Positions 7,004 through 13,114 of a stretch of DNA of 13,642 nucleotides are shown here, piece after piece. Within the stretch, counting starts at the first letter, position 1. Each line of letters begins with the position of its first letter. Both the position numbers and the translations under genes were made by a program. This DNA is from Spirochaetales bacterium (lineage in GTDB: Bacteria; Spirochaetota; Spirochaetia; Sphaerochaetales; Sphaerochaetaceae), in contig JAFVFA010000162.1 in NCBI GenBank assembly GCA_017475725.1, forward strand, positions 1 through 13,642, read 5' to 3'. The notes under the pieces were generated by a model, which saw only the letters and a program-made list of their open reading frames with translations, ran no database searches and had not been told where the DNA came from.

Positions 7004-7286
7004 AATCTTTGTGACAAAGACAGCCATCTCATATATTGCAGTTTCATTGAATAATCCTGCTGCAGCCAGCGCACTTGCAGATGATTATGAATCTGTTCTC
7101 CGCAAAATATCGGACAATCCATTCCTGTTTCATCATTTCAAAGACGCAGAGGAAAACAATACAATCTATCACAGACACAATATCAGAAACTATTCGATAT
7201 TCTATCGACTAGAAGGGAAAAGAATCATTGTTTGTCGGTTTCTATATGCCAGACGAGATTTGTTTTCTGTGACATTAGAAACCTGA
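6993..7286 (+). CDS. RelE/ParE-superfamily toxin
   Basis: Encodes 97 residues with the compact RelE/ParE layout: an N-terminal strand (FEIFVTKTA), two helices (about 22-45), then strands reading NYSIFYRLEGKRIIVCRFLYARRDL. The closing YARRDL matches the basic C-terminal end common in ParE/RelE toxins. Such toxins cut mRNA on the ribosome (RelE) or poison gyrase (ParE); the sequence does not decide between them. GGGAG lies 4 bases upstream of the ATG, within the antitoxin gene. No frameshift is visible, so the pair appears intact. Confidence 0.83.
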   Translation: MGFEIFVTKTAISYIAVSLNNPAAASALADDYESVLRKISDNPFLFHHFKDAEENNTIYHRHNIRNYSIFYRLEGKRIIVCRFLYARRDLFSVTLET

Positions 7287-7304
7287 AGAGCCTAATAAAA
7301 TACA

Positions 7305-7322
7305 GCCAGGATCTCTCCTGGC
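7305..7322. terminator. Short hairpin downstream of the toxin gene
   Basis: GCCAGGA (7305-7311) and TCCTGGC (7316-7322) form a perfect 7-base-pair stem with a 4-base loop, 18 bases after the toxin stop. No clear T-run follows on the plus strand. On the minus strand the following sequence is TGTATTTTATT. It may be a weak bidirectional terminator between converging genes. Confidence 0.4.
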
Positions 7323-7333
7323 CTATCCTTAGG

Positions 7334-7366
7334 ACAAAAAAATTGGGTCGCCTCTTCAGCGACCCA
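7334..7366 (-). terminator. Rho-independent terminator of the small secreted-protein gene
   Basis: On the minus strand TGGGTCGC (7359-7366) pairs with GCGACCCA (7344-7351) around a 7-base loop and is followed by a run of T residues (7335-7343). It lies 24 bases past the stop codon of the gene at 7390-8046. Confidence 0.85.
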
Positions 7367-7389
7367 TTCTCATGCTTTGAGTGTGGCAA

Positions 7390-8046
7390 TCAGTTCATTG
7401 TGACTGTCATGACGCAATCTGCATAGTAGAAAGCCTCATCAGCTGTGTTCTGTGCAATTTGCTCATCCTTTGCATAGGTGACTGAGTATGTTGCAAGGAC
7501 ATTGTCAGATGTAGCAACCTGAGCACCTGTGAAGGTGATCGTGTTTGTGTAGCTGATCTGCTCGCCGGCTGCAATGTTGAGGTTTCCGAGTGTGTAACCT
7601 GTTGCCGCTGCACCGATTGCTGAAGTCTCTGCGTTGTTGGTTGCATAGATCTTAGCATCGATTCTGTTGTTGCTGGCATCAAGCTTCTTGACGTTGAACG
7701 GACCAGGAACGAATGTGATTGTGAATGTATCTGTGCTCTTTGCCTGGTTGACAAGCTTGGCATAGAATGTGACTGCGACATCGCTCTTTGAGAGGTCAGC
7801 TACCTGGATCTCCTTGGCGCCTGTGAACTGGCTGCCGTTCTCGAAAGCCTTGTCTTCGCTGTTTGTTGCTGTTGTGATGTTTGCGCTGTTTGCATCAACA
7901 TACAGAGCGTTGAGAGCAAAGATAGGATCATCGCCTGCGACCTTTGTCTTGAGCTTGATGGTGTGAGTCTCTCTGTCTCCAGCTGCTGCGAAAACAGCAC
8001 CGACCAGAACGACCATGATTGCAAGGATAGCAATAACTTTCTTCAT
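7390..8046 (-). CDS. Small exported beta-rich protein (unknown function)
   Basis: Encodes 218 residues. The signal peptide (MKKVIAILAIMVVLVGAVFA) is cleaved near residue 20. The mature part begins HTIKLKT and is then dominated by Thr/Ser/Ala/Asn-rich alternating strands, for example DVAVTFYAKLV and DTFTITFVPGPF, ending in VMTVTMN. There are no catalytic motifs and only one cysteine, near the C-terminus. The sequence suggests a beta-sandwich surface or pilus-type subunit, but that is inference. The IKLKT start is shared with the exported protein encoded at 8748-9365. GAGGAG lies 6 bases before the ATG. The gene stands alone, with a strong promoter at 8111-8139 and a terminator at 7334-7366, which suggests high expression. 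I do not recognise a named family. Confidence 0.75.
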   Translation of the reverse strand: MKKVIAILAIMVVLVGAVFAAAGDRETHTIKLKTKVAGDDPIFALNALYVDANSANITTATNSEDKAFENGSQFTGAKEIQVADLSKSDVAVTFYAKLVNQAKSTDTFTITFVPGPFNVKKLDASNNRIDAKIYATNNAETSAIGAAATGYTLGNLNIAAGEQISYTNTITFTGAQVATSDNVLATYSVTYAKDEQIAQNTADEAFYYADCVMTVTMN

Positions 8047-8058
8047 TTTGAACTCCTC

Positions 8059-8083
8059 AAACCCAGGTTTCAGCCGTGGGCTT
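8059..8083 (-). promoter_or_regulatory. Leader hairpin before the exported-protein gene
   Basis: In the minus-strand leader AAGCCCA pairs with TGGGTTT (one G-U pair), enclosing an internal GG/CC pair, and the stem ends against the GAGGAG ribosome binding site. It could stabilise the message or modulate translation. The stem is short and the role is only inferred. Confidence 0.35.
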
Positions 8084-8110
8084 CAATTTATTTTTTTCAA
8101 TGCCATCCTC

Positions 8111-8185
8111 AATGTAACGGTACGAAATACTTTTGTCAATAATTTTTTTAAATTTTTTTTGAAATTTTTTGAAAAATTATTTCAG
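8111..8185 (-). promoter_or_regulatory. Sigma70 promoter with A/T-tract upstream element
   Basis: Minus strand: TTGACA (8134-8139), 17-base spacer, TACATT (8111-8116, 4 of 6 consensus). Upstream, 8140-8185 is a stretch of A and T tracts like an UP element. The predicted start is near 8104, giving a leader of about 58 bases. It drives the exported-protein gene at 7390-8046. Confidence 0.75.
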
Positions 8186-8200
8186 TCTGCGTTTTCTAAA

Positions 8201-8692
8201 CTAATGAACCTTCACAATCTCGCTGGCATAATGGAGGGAATTGATATAGTAATCCTCTATAAGGGATTTGATTATGCGCTTGATTTCGCCCTGCCCCACG
8301 GAGTCCAAGGCCGTGTAGGCCACGCCGTCCTGAGAGATCTTGAACTGGCTGCTGCTGGTTCTGATGAGCATGCCTGCACTGCTGCCCTCGTGGAAGGCGC
8401 CACGTGATATCTCCTCCGCAATCTTGGAGATGCAGGTGTAGAATATCTCGTTCAGGGTGTCCGGTGACATGTTTATAAGGTTGACGACAACGCCGTTGTC
8501 GACATAGAGATCCCTGATTGACGAGGATATCAGCTCTGTGTCATTTGCGGAGATGACCTGTCTGACCTCGGAGGCAGGTGGGATGATGGCTATCAGGATT
8601 ATCTCCTGCGTGTATGTGTTGGGAGAACCCTCAGCGAATACAGGACATGCGATGGCCAGAGCCAACAAAAGCAGGATGAATGATTTCTTCAT
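8201..8692 (-). CDS. Small exported protein of unknown function
   Basis: Encodes 163 residues. A signal peptide (MKKSFILLLLALAIACPVFA) is cleaved after Ala20. The mature protein mixes strands (EIILIAIIPPAS, GVVVNLINMSPDT) with helices (NEIFYTCISKIAEEISRG) and ends with a charged helical tail. I recognise no family. The ATG at 8692 is preferred over one at 8713 because the signal peptide starts there and GGAG lies 9 bases upstream; the earlier ATG would add seven residues covering that site. It follows the exported-protein gene at 8748-9365 by 55 bases, with its own promoter in the gap. Proximity suggests the three secreted proteins belong together, but it does not resemble the other two closely. 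Confidence 0.72.
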   Translation of the reverse strand: MKKSFILLLLALAIACPVFAEGSPNTYTQEIILIAIIPPASEVRQVISANDTELISSSIRDLYVDNGVVVNLINMSPDTLNEIFYTCISKIAEEISRGAFHEGSSAGMLIRTSSSQFKISQDGVAYTALDSVGQGEIKRIIKSLIEDYYINSLHYASEIVKVH

Positions 8693-8713
8693 ATAGTAGC
8701 GCTCCGTACACAA

Positions 8714-8742
8714 ATACTAATTTAGTAATGGGAACAAGTCAA
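8714..8742 (-). promoter_or_regulatory. Sigma70 promoter with palindrome over the -10 box
   Basis: Minus strand: TTGACT (8737-8742), 17-base spacer, TAGTAT (8714-8719, 4 of 6 consensus). A 13-base palindrome, TACTAATTTAGTA (8715-8727), overlaps the -10 box and could be an operator. The predicted leader is about 15 bases. Confidence 0.5.
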
Positions 8743-8747
8743 GCGAA

Positions 8748-9365
8748 CTACTCGGTCAGATAAGTAAGGGAGACTTCTCCGGTATATGTTCCGGGATGGG
8801 CCTTGAGCTCCTCCTCCGCCTCCCATGTGGCGACGAAGACGAAGAGTCCGGTTCCGGCTTCGACAACCCTGTTGGCTCCAAGGTAGGAGACGGAGACTAC
8901 CATTGTGTTCTCCTCCTCACCTTCTATGGCGGAGACCTTCACGTTGTCCGGGTTGACCTCCTTGTAGCCAAGGGTGACCCTGCTTGTGGAGTACTGGATG
9001 TTGTCGGAATCGACGAATGAGAGCTGACTTGCATTCACCATAAGGGTGATTGACTCGTTCGTTCTGGTGGGAACTGACTGTGAGACCAGGAACTCGACCT
9101 TAACGTCCTCTGTGGCGACGTCAGCGTCGGTCAGGAAGAAGTCAACGGACTGGCTTGAGGCATCCTCATCGTCAATCTCGACCCTGAGCTCAAGCACATA
9201 GAGGGGCTTTCCGATGTTGCTAATGGCGTTGTCGTTGGCCTCTGCTATCGAGATCTGGTTCTTCACTGCGGTCTTGAGTTTGATGATACCGATCTGCGGA
9301 ATGTCAGCGCACGCAGCGAAAACAATGAGGAGCATCATCATAAAAACCAAAATAGTCTTCTTCAC
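8748..9365 (-). CDS. Small exported beta-rich protein, pilin/adhesin-like (unknown)
   Basis: Encodes 205 residues from a GTG start at 9365. A signal peptide (MKKTILVFMMMLLIVFAACA) is cleaved after Ala20. The mature protein starts DIPQIGIIKLKT, sharing IKLKT with the exported protein encoded at 7390-8046, and continues as alternating beta strands (DVKVEFLVSQSV, TMVVSVSYLG, GLFVFVATWEAEEE). It closes with PGTYTGEVSLTYLTE. A closing G-x-Y-x-G-x-V-x-L-x-Y strand is typical of secreted Ig-like pilus and spore-coat-U-type domains, so a surface subunit is a fair guess rather than an assignment. GTG is the only start that keeps the two lysines of the signal peptide; the ribosome binding site is weak. 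A sigma70 promoter lies upstream. Confidence 0.7.
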   Translation of the reverse strand: MKKTILVFMMMLLIVFAACADIPQIGIIKLKTAVKNQISIAEANDNAISNIGKPLYVLELRVEIDDEDASSQSVDFFLTDADVATEDVKVEFLVSQSVPTRTNESITLMVNASQLSFVDSDNIQYSTSRVTLGYKEVNPDNVKVSAIEGEEENTMVVSVSYLGANRVVEAGTGLFVFVATWEAEEELKAHPGTYTGEVSLTYLTE

Positions 9366-9399
9366 AGCTCTAAATTCCCAAATAATTTATGACACCCCT

Positions 9400-9478
9400 A
9401 TAATCCCTTGAGAATTGGAGAAAGTCAATAGTTTTATAAAAATTTTTTAATTTTTGTTCCAAATAAGTGAAAAATTTT
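9400..9478 (-). promoter_or_regulatory. Sigma70 promoter with A/T-rich upstream element
   Basis: Minus strand: TTGACT (9423-9428), 17-base spacer, GATTAT (9400-9405, 4 of 6 consensus). The upstream region 9429-9478 is made of A and T tracts, as before the gene at 7390-8046. It drives the GTG-started exported-protein gene, with a leader of about 28 bases. Confidence 0.6.
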
Positions 9479-9482
9479 TCAC
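9467..9482. repeat. 16-bp perfect palindrome at the end of the ROK gene
   Basis: GTGAAAAATTTTTCAC is a perfect palindrome that spans the stop codon of the ROK regulator gene and sits about 40 bases upstream of the -35 box of the next gene. With no loop it is a poor terminator. It could be a protein-binding site, possibly for the ROK protein, but AT-rich palindromes also arise by chance. Confidence 0.4.
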
Positions 9483-10594
9483 AACCAGTTCTTAACCTTC
9501 TCCAGCAAAGTGGTCATATAGACCCATTTGTCCAGAGCGACTTCGGCTGCAGCCATCATGTTCGCCTTCTCTCCAAGGTTTGACCTCTCTATGGCCATGT
9601 CGGGCAGTTTCCGGCGGAGCATCCCAAGGCAACCGTCTGTGATTGTGGCACCCTCACCGCTTATCACCACCTTGGTGGAGCCTGTGATCTGCCTTGCCAT
9701 GGTGATGGCATTGGCCATTGCCGTCAGGGTGCTGTCGTCCACGCGCTCCCAGAGGTCCTTCAGGTGCATGTCCCCGTTGCCGGACAGGGCCCATGCCGAG
9801 ACATTCGCCTCAAGGCAGCCTATCTGCCCGCAGTGGCACAGACCGGTTGGTGAAGCCTTCAGATGTGCGAAGCTGTTCCCCGCTCCGAAGACGCGGTCCT
9901 CGCAGACAAGGGCCATGCTGACGGAATTTCCCCATTCTATATAGATAATGGGCTGATCGGACTGCAGAAGGTCCGTGCCGCTTGATGCATAGCGCTCTGC
10001 ATCCACAAGGGCATAGGTGCTGTTCCTGGCAACCGCGTTGAGCTTCAGAAGCTGCTCGAACGCCTCAGCAATGGGGATGTTCCTCCAAGGAAGATACGGG
10101 CAGCTGACGATTGTGCGGCCGTCTGATGAGACCACACCGCCTATGGTTATCCCGGCGCCGACTATCCGGCTCTGGTCCGCAAGTCTGACCACCCTGATGC
10201 AGCTCTTGATTATGTCGACTATGAACTCCTCGACCTTCTTGACACCTGTGTTTGTCGGGATCCTCTCGAAGTGCTTCGGCTCGGAGAGCATGTTGCACAG
10301 GGCCACGGTTGTGTTCCTGCTTCCTATGTCAACGCTCAGGACATACTTCGCGTCAGGCACAAGGGCAAGGCTTGTGGGGCGTCTGCCGTTCGAGCTCTCG
10401 ACCTTCCCGGTCTCCCTGACCAGACCCTCTCTGATCAGCTCGTCGACTATCTCCCCTGTGGAGACCTTGTTCAGGTCCAGATCCCTTGAGAGGTCCGCCT
10501 TTGACAGTCCCGGTGTTGTTCTGAGGCCGGCAAGGACCCTTGCCGTGTTTATTGTCCTGGCCGATTTCGGCTGTGAAAGTTTCATGTCAGTCAT
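9479..10594 (-). CDS. ROK-family transcriptional regulator
   Basis: Encodes 371 residues. The N-terminal winged helix (about 15-75) shows LSKADLSRDLDLNKVSTGEIVDELIREGLVRE and the GRRP turn at 70-73 typical of XylR/NagC-type members. The C-terminal sugar-kinase-like domain follows, with VDIGSRNT at 88-95 and the zinc motif CHCGQIGCLE at 253-262, with His244 nearby. The phosphate-binding loop lacks the usual G-G-T (it reads GSRNT), so the protein is more likely a sugar-responsive regulator than an active kinase. GGAG lies 7 bases before the ATG. It follows HepT by 17 bases, so it may be cotranscribed with the toxin-antitoxin pair. No sugar transporter lies nearby, and its target could be the adjacent exported-protein genes; that is a guess. 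Confidence 0.87.
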   Translation of the reverse strand: MTDMKLSQPKSARTINTARVLAGLRTTPGLSKADLSRDLDLNKVSTGEIVDELIREGLVRETGKVESSNGRRPTSLALVPDAKYVLSVDIGSRNTTVALCNMLSEPKHFERIPTNTGVKKVEEFIVDIIKSCIRVVRLADQSRIVGAGITIGGVVSSDGRTIVSCPYLPWRNIPIAEAFEQLLKLNAVARNSTYALVDAERYASSGTDLLQSDQPIIYIEWGNSVSMALVCEDRVFGAGNSFAHLKASPTGLCHCGQIGCLEANVSAWALSGNGDMHLKDLWERVDDSTLTAMANAITMARQITGSTKVVISGEGATITDGCLGMLRRKLPDMAIERSNLGEKANMMAAAEVALDKWVYMTTLLEKVKNWL

Positions 10595-10611
10595 TCACGA
10601 TCTCCAAACTG

Positions 10612-10947
10612 TTACCTGTATTTTGATAGTTCATCCCTAAATGGTTTCAAGTCGTTCTTAACTGTTTCATATACAATATCTGCTCGAACAACATCATAGG
10701 CATGAACGATTCTGTTTCTTATTCCTCGAAGTTGCTTCCAAGGCAATTTCTCTGTTTTCAAAAGAAACGAATCTGACAATTCGTGTGCGTTTTCAGCTAT
10801 CTGAATGAACCTGAACATTATGGAATCAACCAAAACCTCATCTTTAGACAAATCATCGAAAGATTTCCCTTTCATGTGAGAAATGACAAAATCGATGTCC
10901 TTGATTATTCTTTCGATGTAGTAAACATCATCTTTATTGTTATCCAT
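10612..10947 (-). CDS. hepT: HepT-like RNase toxin (DUF86)
   Basis: Encodes 111 mostly helical residues. The HepT active-site motif R-x4-H-x-Y is present as RNRIVHAY (Arg77, His82, Tyr84), inside the usual context PWKQLRGIRNRIVHAY. HepT proteins are HEPN RNases; the partner MntA silences them by attaching AMP to the motif tyrosine. The gene starts inside the end of the MntA gene (8-base overlap), with GGAG 9 bases upstream, so the two are coupled. All motif residues are intact and the length is normal, so it should be functional. Base composition is visibly more AT-rich than the neighbouring operons, which suggests acquisition by transfer. Confidence 0.9.
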   Translation of the reverse strand: MDNNKDDVYYIERIIKDIDFVISHMKGKSFDDLSKDEVLVDSIMFRFIQIAENAHELSDSFLLKTEKLPWKQLRGIRNRIVHAYDVVRADIVYETVKNDLKPFRDELSKYR

Positions 10948-11410
10948 AGATCTTTACTCCATCTCTAAAGATTTCAGACATGAGAGCTGTGTTTCCATCA
11001 AGGTCCTCAACCCTTAAGACATCTACCTTCTTTCTTAAGGATTGTCGAAGATCCTCAACAAGTCCGTAGAATGCAATTCCTTTTGCATTTGTTTTGAGCA
11101 GTAGATCAACATCGCTCTTTTCCGTTGCTTTACCCTTTGAATAGCTTCCAAAGAGAATGCAGAAATCAACATCATTCTGTTCACAGACAGACGAGACCTT
11201 CGATTTCAAGTCTTCAAAAGCCAGAATTCCCCTTGTTTCATCAATCAGACAATAATTGGTAAGAACTCCAATGGCATGCTTGTATTTCAAGGAATTCTCT
11301 TTGTATGATCCGTTCTCGTATCTGACATAGGTGCGTAGAGGCATGCCTATAAGTTTGGAAGCCTGGGTTTGAGTCAGATGGCATTTATTACGCAATTCTT
11401 TAAGCTCCAT
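10940..11410 (-). CDS. mntA: XRE-MntA fusion: HTH plus antitoxin nucleotidyltransferase
   Basis: Encodes 156 residues in two parts. Residues 1-35 form an XRE-type helix-turn-helix (LRNKCHLTQTQASKLIGMPLRTYVRYENG). Residues about 65-156 form a minimal nucleotidyltransferase with GSYSKGKATEKSDVD (Gly88-Ser89, Asp100, Asp102), matching GSx10DxD, and a third acidic residue at Asp130 (KKVDVLRVEDL). MntA is the antitoxin of HepT and works by AMPylating it. Many MntA proteins lack a DNA-binding domain, so the fused HTH gives this one a way to repress its own promoter, and the upstream TGGCAT array is the likely target. The ATG at 11410 starts the first helix directly. No good Shine-Dalgarno sequence precedes it, and the nearest -10 box predicts a leader of only a few bases. 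Confidence 0.88.
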   Translation of the reverse strand: MELKELRNKCHLTQTQASKLIGMPLRTYVRYENGSYKENSLKYKHAIGVLTNYCLIDETRGILAFEDLKSKVSSVCEQNDVDFCILFGSYSKGKATEKSDVDLLLKTNAKGIAFYGLVEDLRQSLRKKVDVLRVEDLDGNTALMSEIFRDGVKIYG

Positions 11411-11419
11411 ATCTTAAGA

Positions 11420-11448
11420 ATAATATGAATTGGCACAGTATTCAACAA
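11420..11448 (-). promoter_or_regulatory. Proximal promoter of XRE-MntA/HepT
   Basis: Minus strand: TTGTTG (11443-11448, 3 of 6), 17-base spacer, TATTAT (11420-11425, 5 of 6). The spacer contains TGGCAC, one of the repeated motif copies. The predicted start is 2-3 bases before the ATG, which would give an almost leaderless message. A TTGACA at 11455-11460 lies nearby but has no -10 partner at a good distance. Confidence 0.45.
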
Positions 11449-11550
11449 TAAACATGTCAAAATGGCATATGATTGTCTTTAATGTATGCCAAAATGGCAT
11501 ATCACGATATAATTGGCATGCCAAATTTCAATGCTTGTCTCCTGTGCCAT
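11431..11550. repeat. TGGCAT/ATGCCA motif array upstream of XRE-MntA
   Basis: Within 120 bases the word TGGCA or its complement occurs seven times: 11431, 11463, 11486 (reverse), 11495, 11514, 11518 (reverse) and 11545 (reverse). Two copies form the perfect palindrome TTGGCATGCCAA (11513-11524). A 13-base direct repeat, CAAAATGGCATAT, occurs at 11458-11470 and 11490-11502, 32 bases apart, about three helical turns. The array lies between two predicted promoters and the start of the HTH-fused antitoxin, so it is a strong candidate for its operator region. Confidence 0.7.
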
Positions 11551-11572
11551 ATCAACACGGCTTCGGGTTTCA

Positions 11573-11601
11573 ATTATATTGGTGCAATCGATTCACATCA
11601 A
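11573..11601 (-). promoter_or_regulatory. Distal promoter of XRE-MntA/HepT
   Basis: Minus strand: TTGATG (11596-11601, 4 of 6), 17-base spacer, and a perfect TATAAT (11573-11578). A transcript from here would carry about 155 bases of leader running through the TGGCAT array. The remaining parts of 11411-11611 show no gene and no clear terminator for the DUF3899 gene. Confidence 0.5.
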
Positions 11602-11611
11602 GAAAATGGTT

Positions 11612-12037
11612 TCAGAGGCTGTTGTAGACCACAAGCACCGCAACGGAGAGCAGAATGCACACGGCACCGCAGAAGGCAAGCTCCTTGAGCCAGGGTTTGC
11701 GCTTCTTCTCCTTCTCCTGCTTGTAGTCATAGTAGCTGTCGAGCTTGGCCTTGGGCTTGAACTTGTAGCCCACAACCTTTGCGGAGTACGAGAATATGTC
11801 AAAGGACCCACCCTTCCCGATCCAGGACAGGATCCCGACGCCGCAGAAGAGCACACCGGTGGCGAAGAAGGCGTCGCAGAAGACCTTGGCCATCTGCTTG
11901 GCGCCCTCCGCCTTGAAGAGCCCCATTATGGCGGCAATGGCGAGAACCGCGACGACCGTGGCCGCAGCATATATCAGGTTCTTCCTTCTCTTGCTTCCTT
12001 TGATGTCCCCGTTCAGGAGTTCCTCGTCGTTTTCCAT
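11612..12037 (-). CDS. DUF3899-type membrane protein
   Basis: Encodes 141 residues with three hydrophobic segments (about 21-41, 50-73 and 118-138). A GSFDIFSYS turn (77-85) follows the second, and then comes a charged loop (YKQEKEKKRK). This layout and the short GxFD motif fit DUF3899 proteins, small integral membrane proteins of unknown role. It starts 9 bases after the OppF stop, with AAGGG five to eight bases before the ATG, so it is probably the last gene of the peptide-transport operon. Whether it helps the transporter is unknown. It has no recognised catalytic residues. Confidence 0.75.
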   Translation of the reverse strand: MENDEELLNGDIKGSKRRKNLIYAAATVVAVLAIAAIMGLFKAEGAKQMAKVFCDAFFATGVLFCGVGILSWIGKGGSFDIFSYSAKVVGYKFKPKAKLDSYYDYKQEKEKKRKPWLKELAFCGAVCILLSVAVLVVYNSL

Positions 12038-12046
12038 TGCATTCCC

Positions 12047-13114
12047 TTACTTGAGGATCTTCAGGTACTGGTCGAACTCGGCCTGGTTGCAGTCAACGAA
12101 ATGCCCGGGCTTGATCTCACGGAACGAAGGCTTGTCGGTCCTGTAGTCGTGGTCGACAAGCGGGTTGTACGTGATCCTCTTCCTGCCCTTCTCGTATTCC
12201 GGATCCGGTTGCGGAATGGCTGAGAGAAGCGACCTTGTGTACGGATGCAGCGGATTCAGGAAGAGCTCATCCGAGTCCGCCATCTCGACCATCTTTCCGA
12301 AGTACATGACACCGATCCTGTTGGAGAAGTACTTCACAACCGAAAGGTCATGGGCGATGAACAGGATAGTCAGCCCCATGGTGTTCCTCAGGTCGTTCAG
12401 AAGGTTGATGACCTGTGCGCGGATCGACACATCCAGGGCGCTGATGGGCTCATCGGCTATGATCATGTCAGGGTTCATTATGATTGACCTGGCTATTCCG
12501 ATTCTCTGCCTCTGTCCGCCGGAGAACTCGTGCGGGTAGCGCTGTGCGTGCTCCGGGACCAGTCCGACCACGTCCAGCATCTTCAGGACCTGCTCGTCAA
12601 TGTAGGCCTTGTCGTGCACACCCTGGATTCTGAGACCCTCCGCGATTATCTCGCGCACGGTCATTCTAGGGTCAAGGGATGCCACCGGGTCCTGGTAGAT
12701 CATCTGGATCTTGGTCACAAGCTTCTTGTCTGCATGCTTGTGGTCATGCATGGCCTTCCTCATCTCAGCCTTGACCTCAGCCGCCTTCCTCTCAAGCTCA
12801 GCCTTCTGCTCCGGGGATGCAGTCTCAAGCTGCTTCCTTATCTCCGCAAGCTGCTTCCTGTACTCCAGCTTGCCTGCAACGATCCTCTGGCCCTTGAACC
12901 AGACCTCTCCGCCTGTGGCGTTGTAGAGTCTGATTATGGTTCTTCCGGTTGTGGTCTTTCCGCAGCCGGACTCTCCGACAAGACCGAAGACCTCGCCCTT
13001 CCTGACGTCGAAGGAGACATCGTTGACGGCCTTCTGTGCCGCCTGGCCTCTGCCGAAGTACATTGAGAGGTGTCTGACGCTGAGAAGGACGTCACCCTTT
13101 GCAATTTCACTCAT
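12047..13114 (-). CDS. oppF: Oligopeptide/dipeptide ABC transporter ATP-binding protein, OppF-like
   Basis: Encodes 355 residues. The ABC motifs are complete and in order: Walker A GESGCGKTT (47-55), Q-loop MIYQDP (Gln141), signature FSGGQRQR (197-204), Walker B MIIADEP (217-223) and the H-loop IAHD (His255). The C-terminal HPYTRSLLSAIPQPDP is characteristic of OppD/OppF-type subunits. It powers peptide import together with the OppD-like partner and two permeases expected to the right of the window. Between Walker A and the Q-loop there is an insertion of about 45 residues (84-130) rich in Glu, Lys and Arg, predicted to be helical and probably coiled coil. The start overlaps the OppD stop by 4 bases (ATGA), with GGGAGG six bases upstream. 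Peptide specificity cannot be read from the ATPase. Confidence 0.92.
   Translation of the reverse strand: MSEIAKGDVLLSVRHLSMYFGRGQAAQKAVNDVSFDVRKGEVFGLVGESGCGKTTTGRTIIRLYNATGGEVWFKGQRIVAGKLEYRKQLAEIRKQLETASPEQKAELERKAAEVKAEMRKAMHDHKHADKKLVTKIQMIYQDPVASLDPRMTVREIIAEGLRIQGVHDKAYIDEQVLKMLDVVGLVPEHAQRYPHEFSGGQRQRIGIARSIIMNPDMIIADEPISALDVSIRAQVINLLNDLRNTMGLTILFIAHDLSVVKYFSNRIGVMYFGKMVEMADSDELFLNPLHPYTRSLLSAIPQPDPEYEKGRKRITYNPLVDHDYRTDKPSFREIKPGHFVDCNQAEFDQYLKILK

Noticed and set aside
8130..8200. The A/T tracts as a rho-independent terminator for the gene at 8201-8692
   Set aside because: No GC-rich stem precedes a T-run on the minus strand; the tract fits a promoter upstream element better.
9467..9482. 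The 16-bp palindrome as the ROK gene terminator
   Set aside because: It has no loop, a purely A/T core, and no T-run after it.
11431..11550. The TGGCAT repeats as a CRISPR array
   Set aside because: The repeat unit is only 5-13 bases, orientation varies and spacing is irregular; it fits operators, not CRISPR repeats and spacers.
11430..12223. Long plus-strand open frames across the DUF3899 gene and its downstream region
   Set aside because: They are antisense to a coherent membrane protein and OppF gene, Leu/Val-rich by frame effect, and lack ribosome binding sites.
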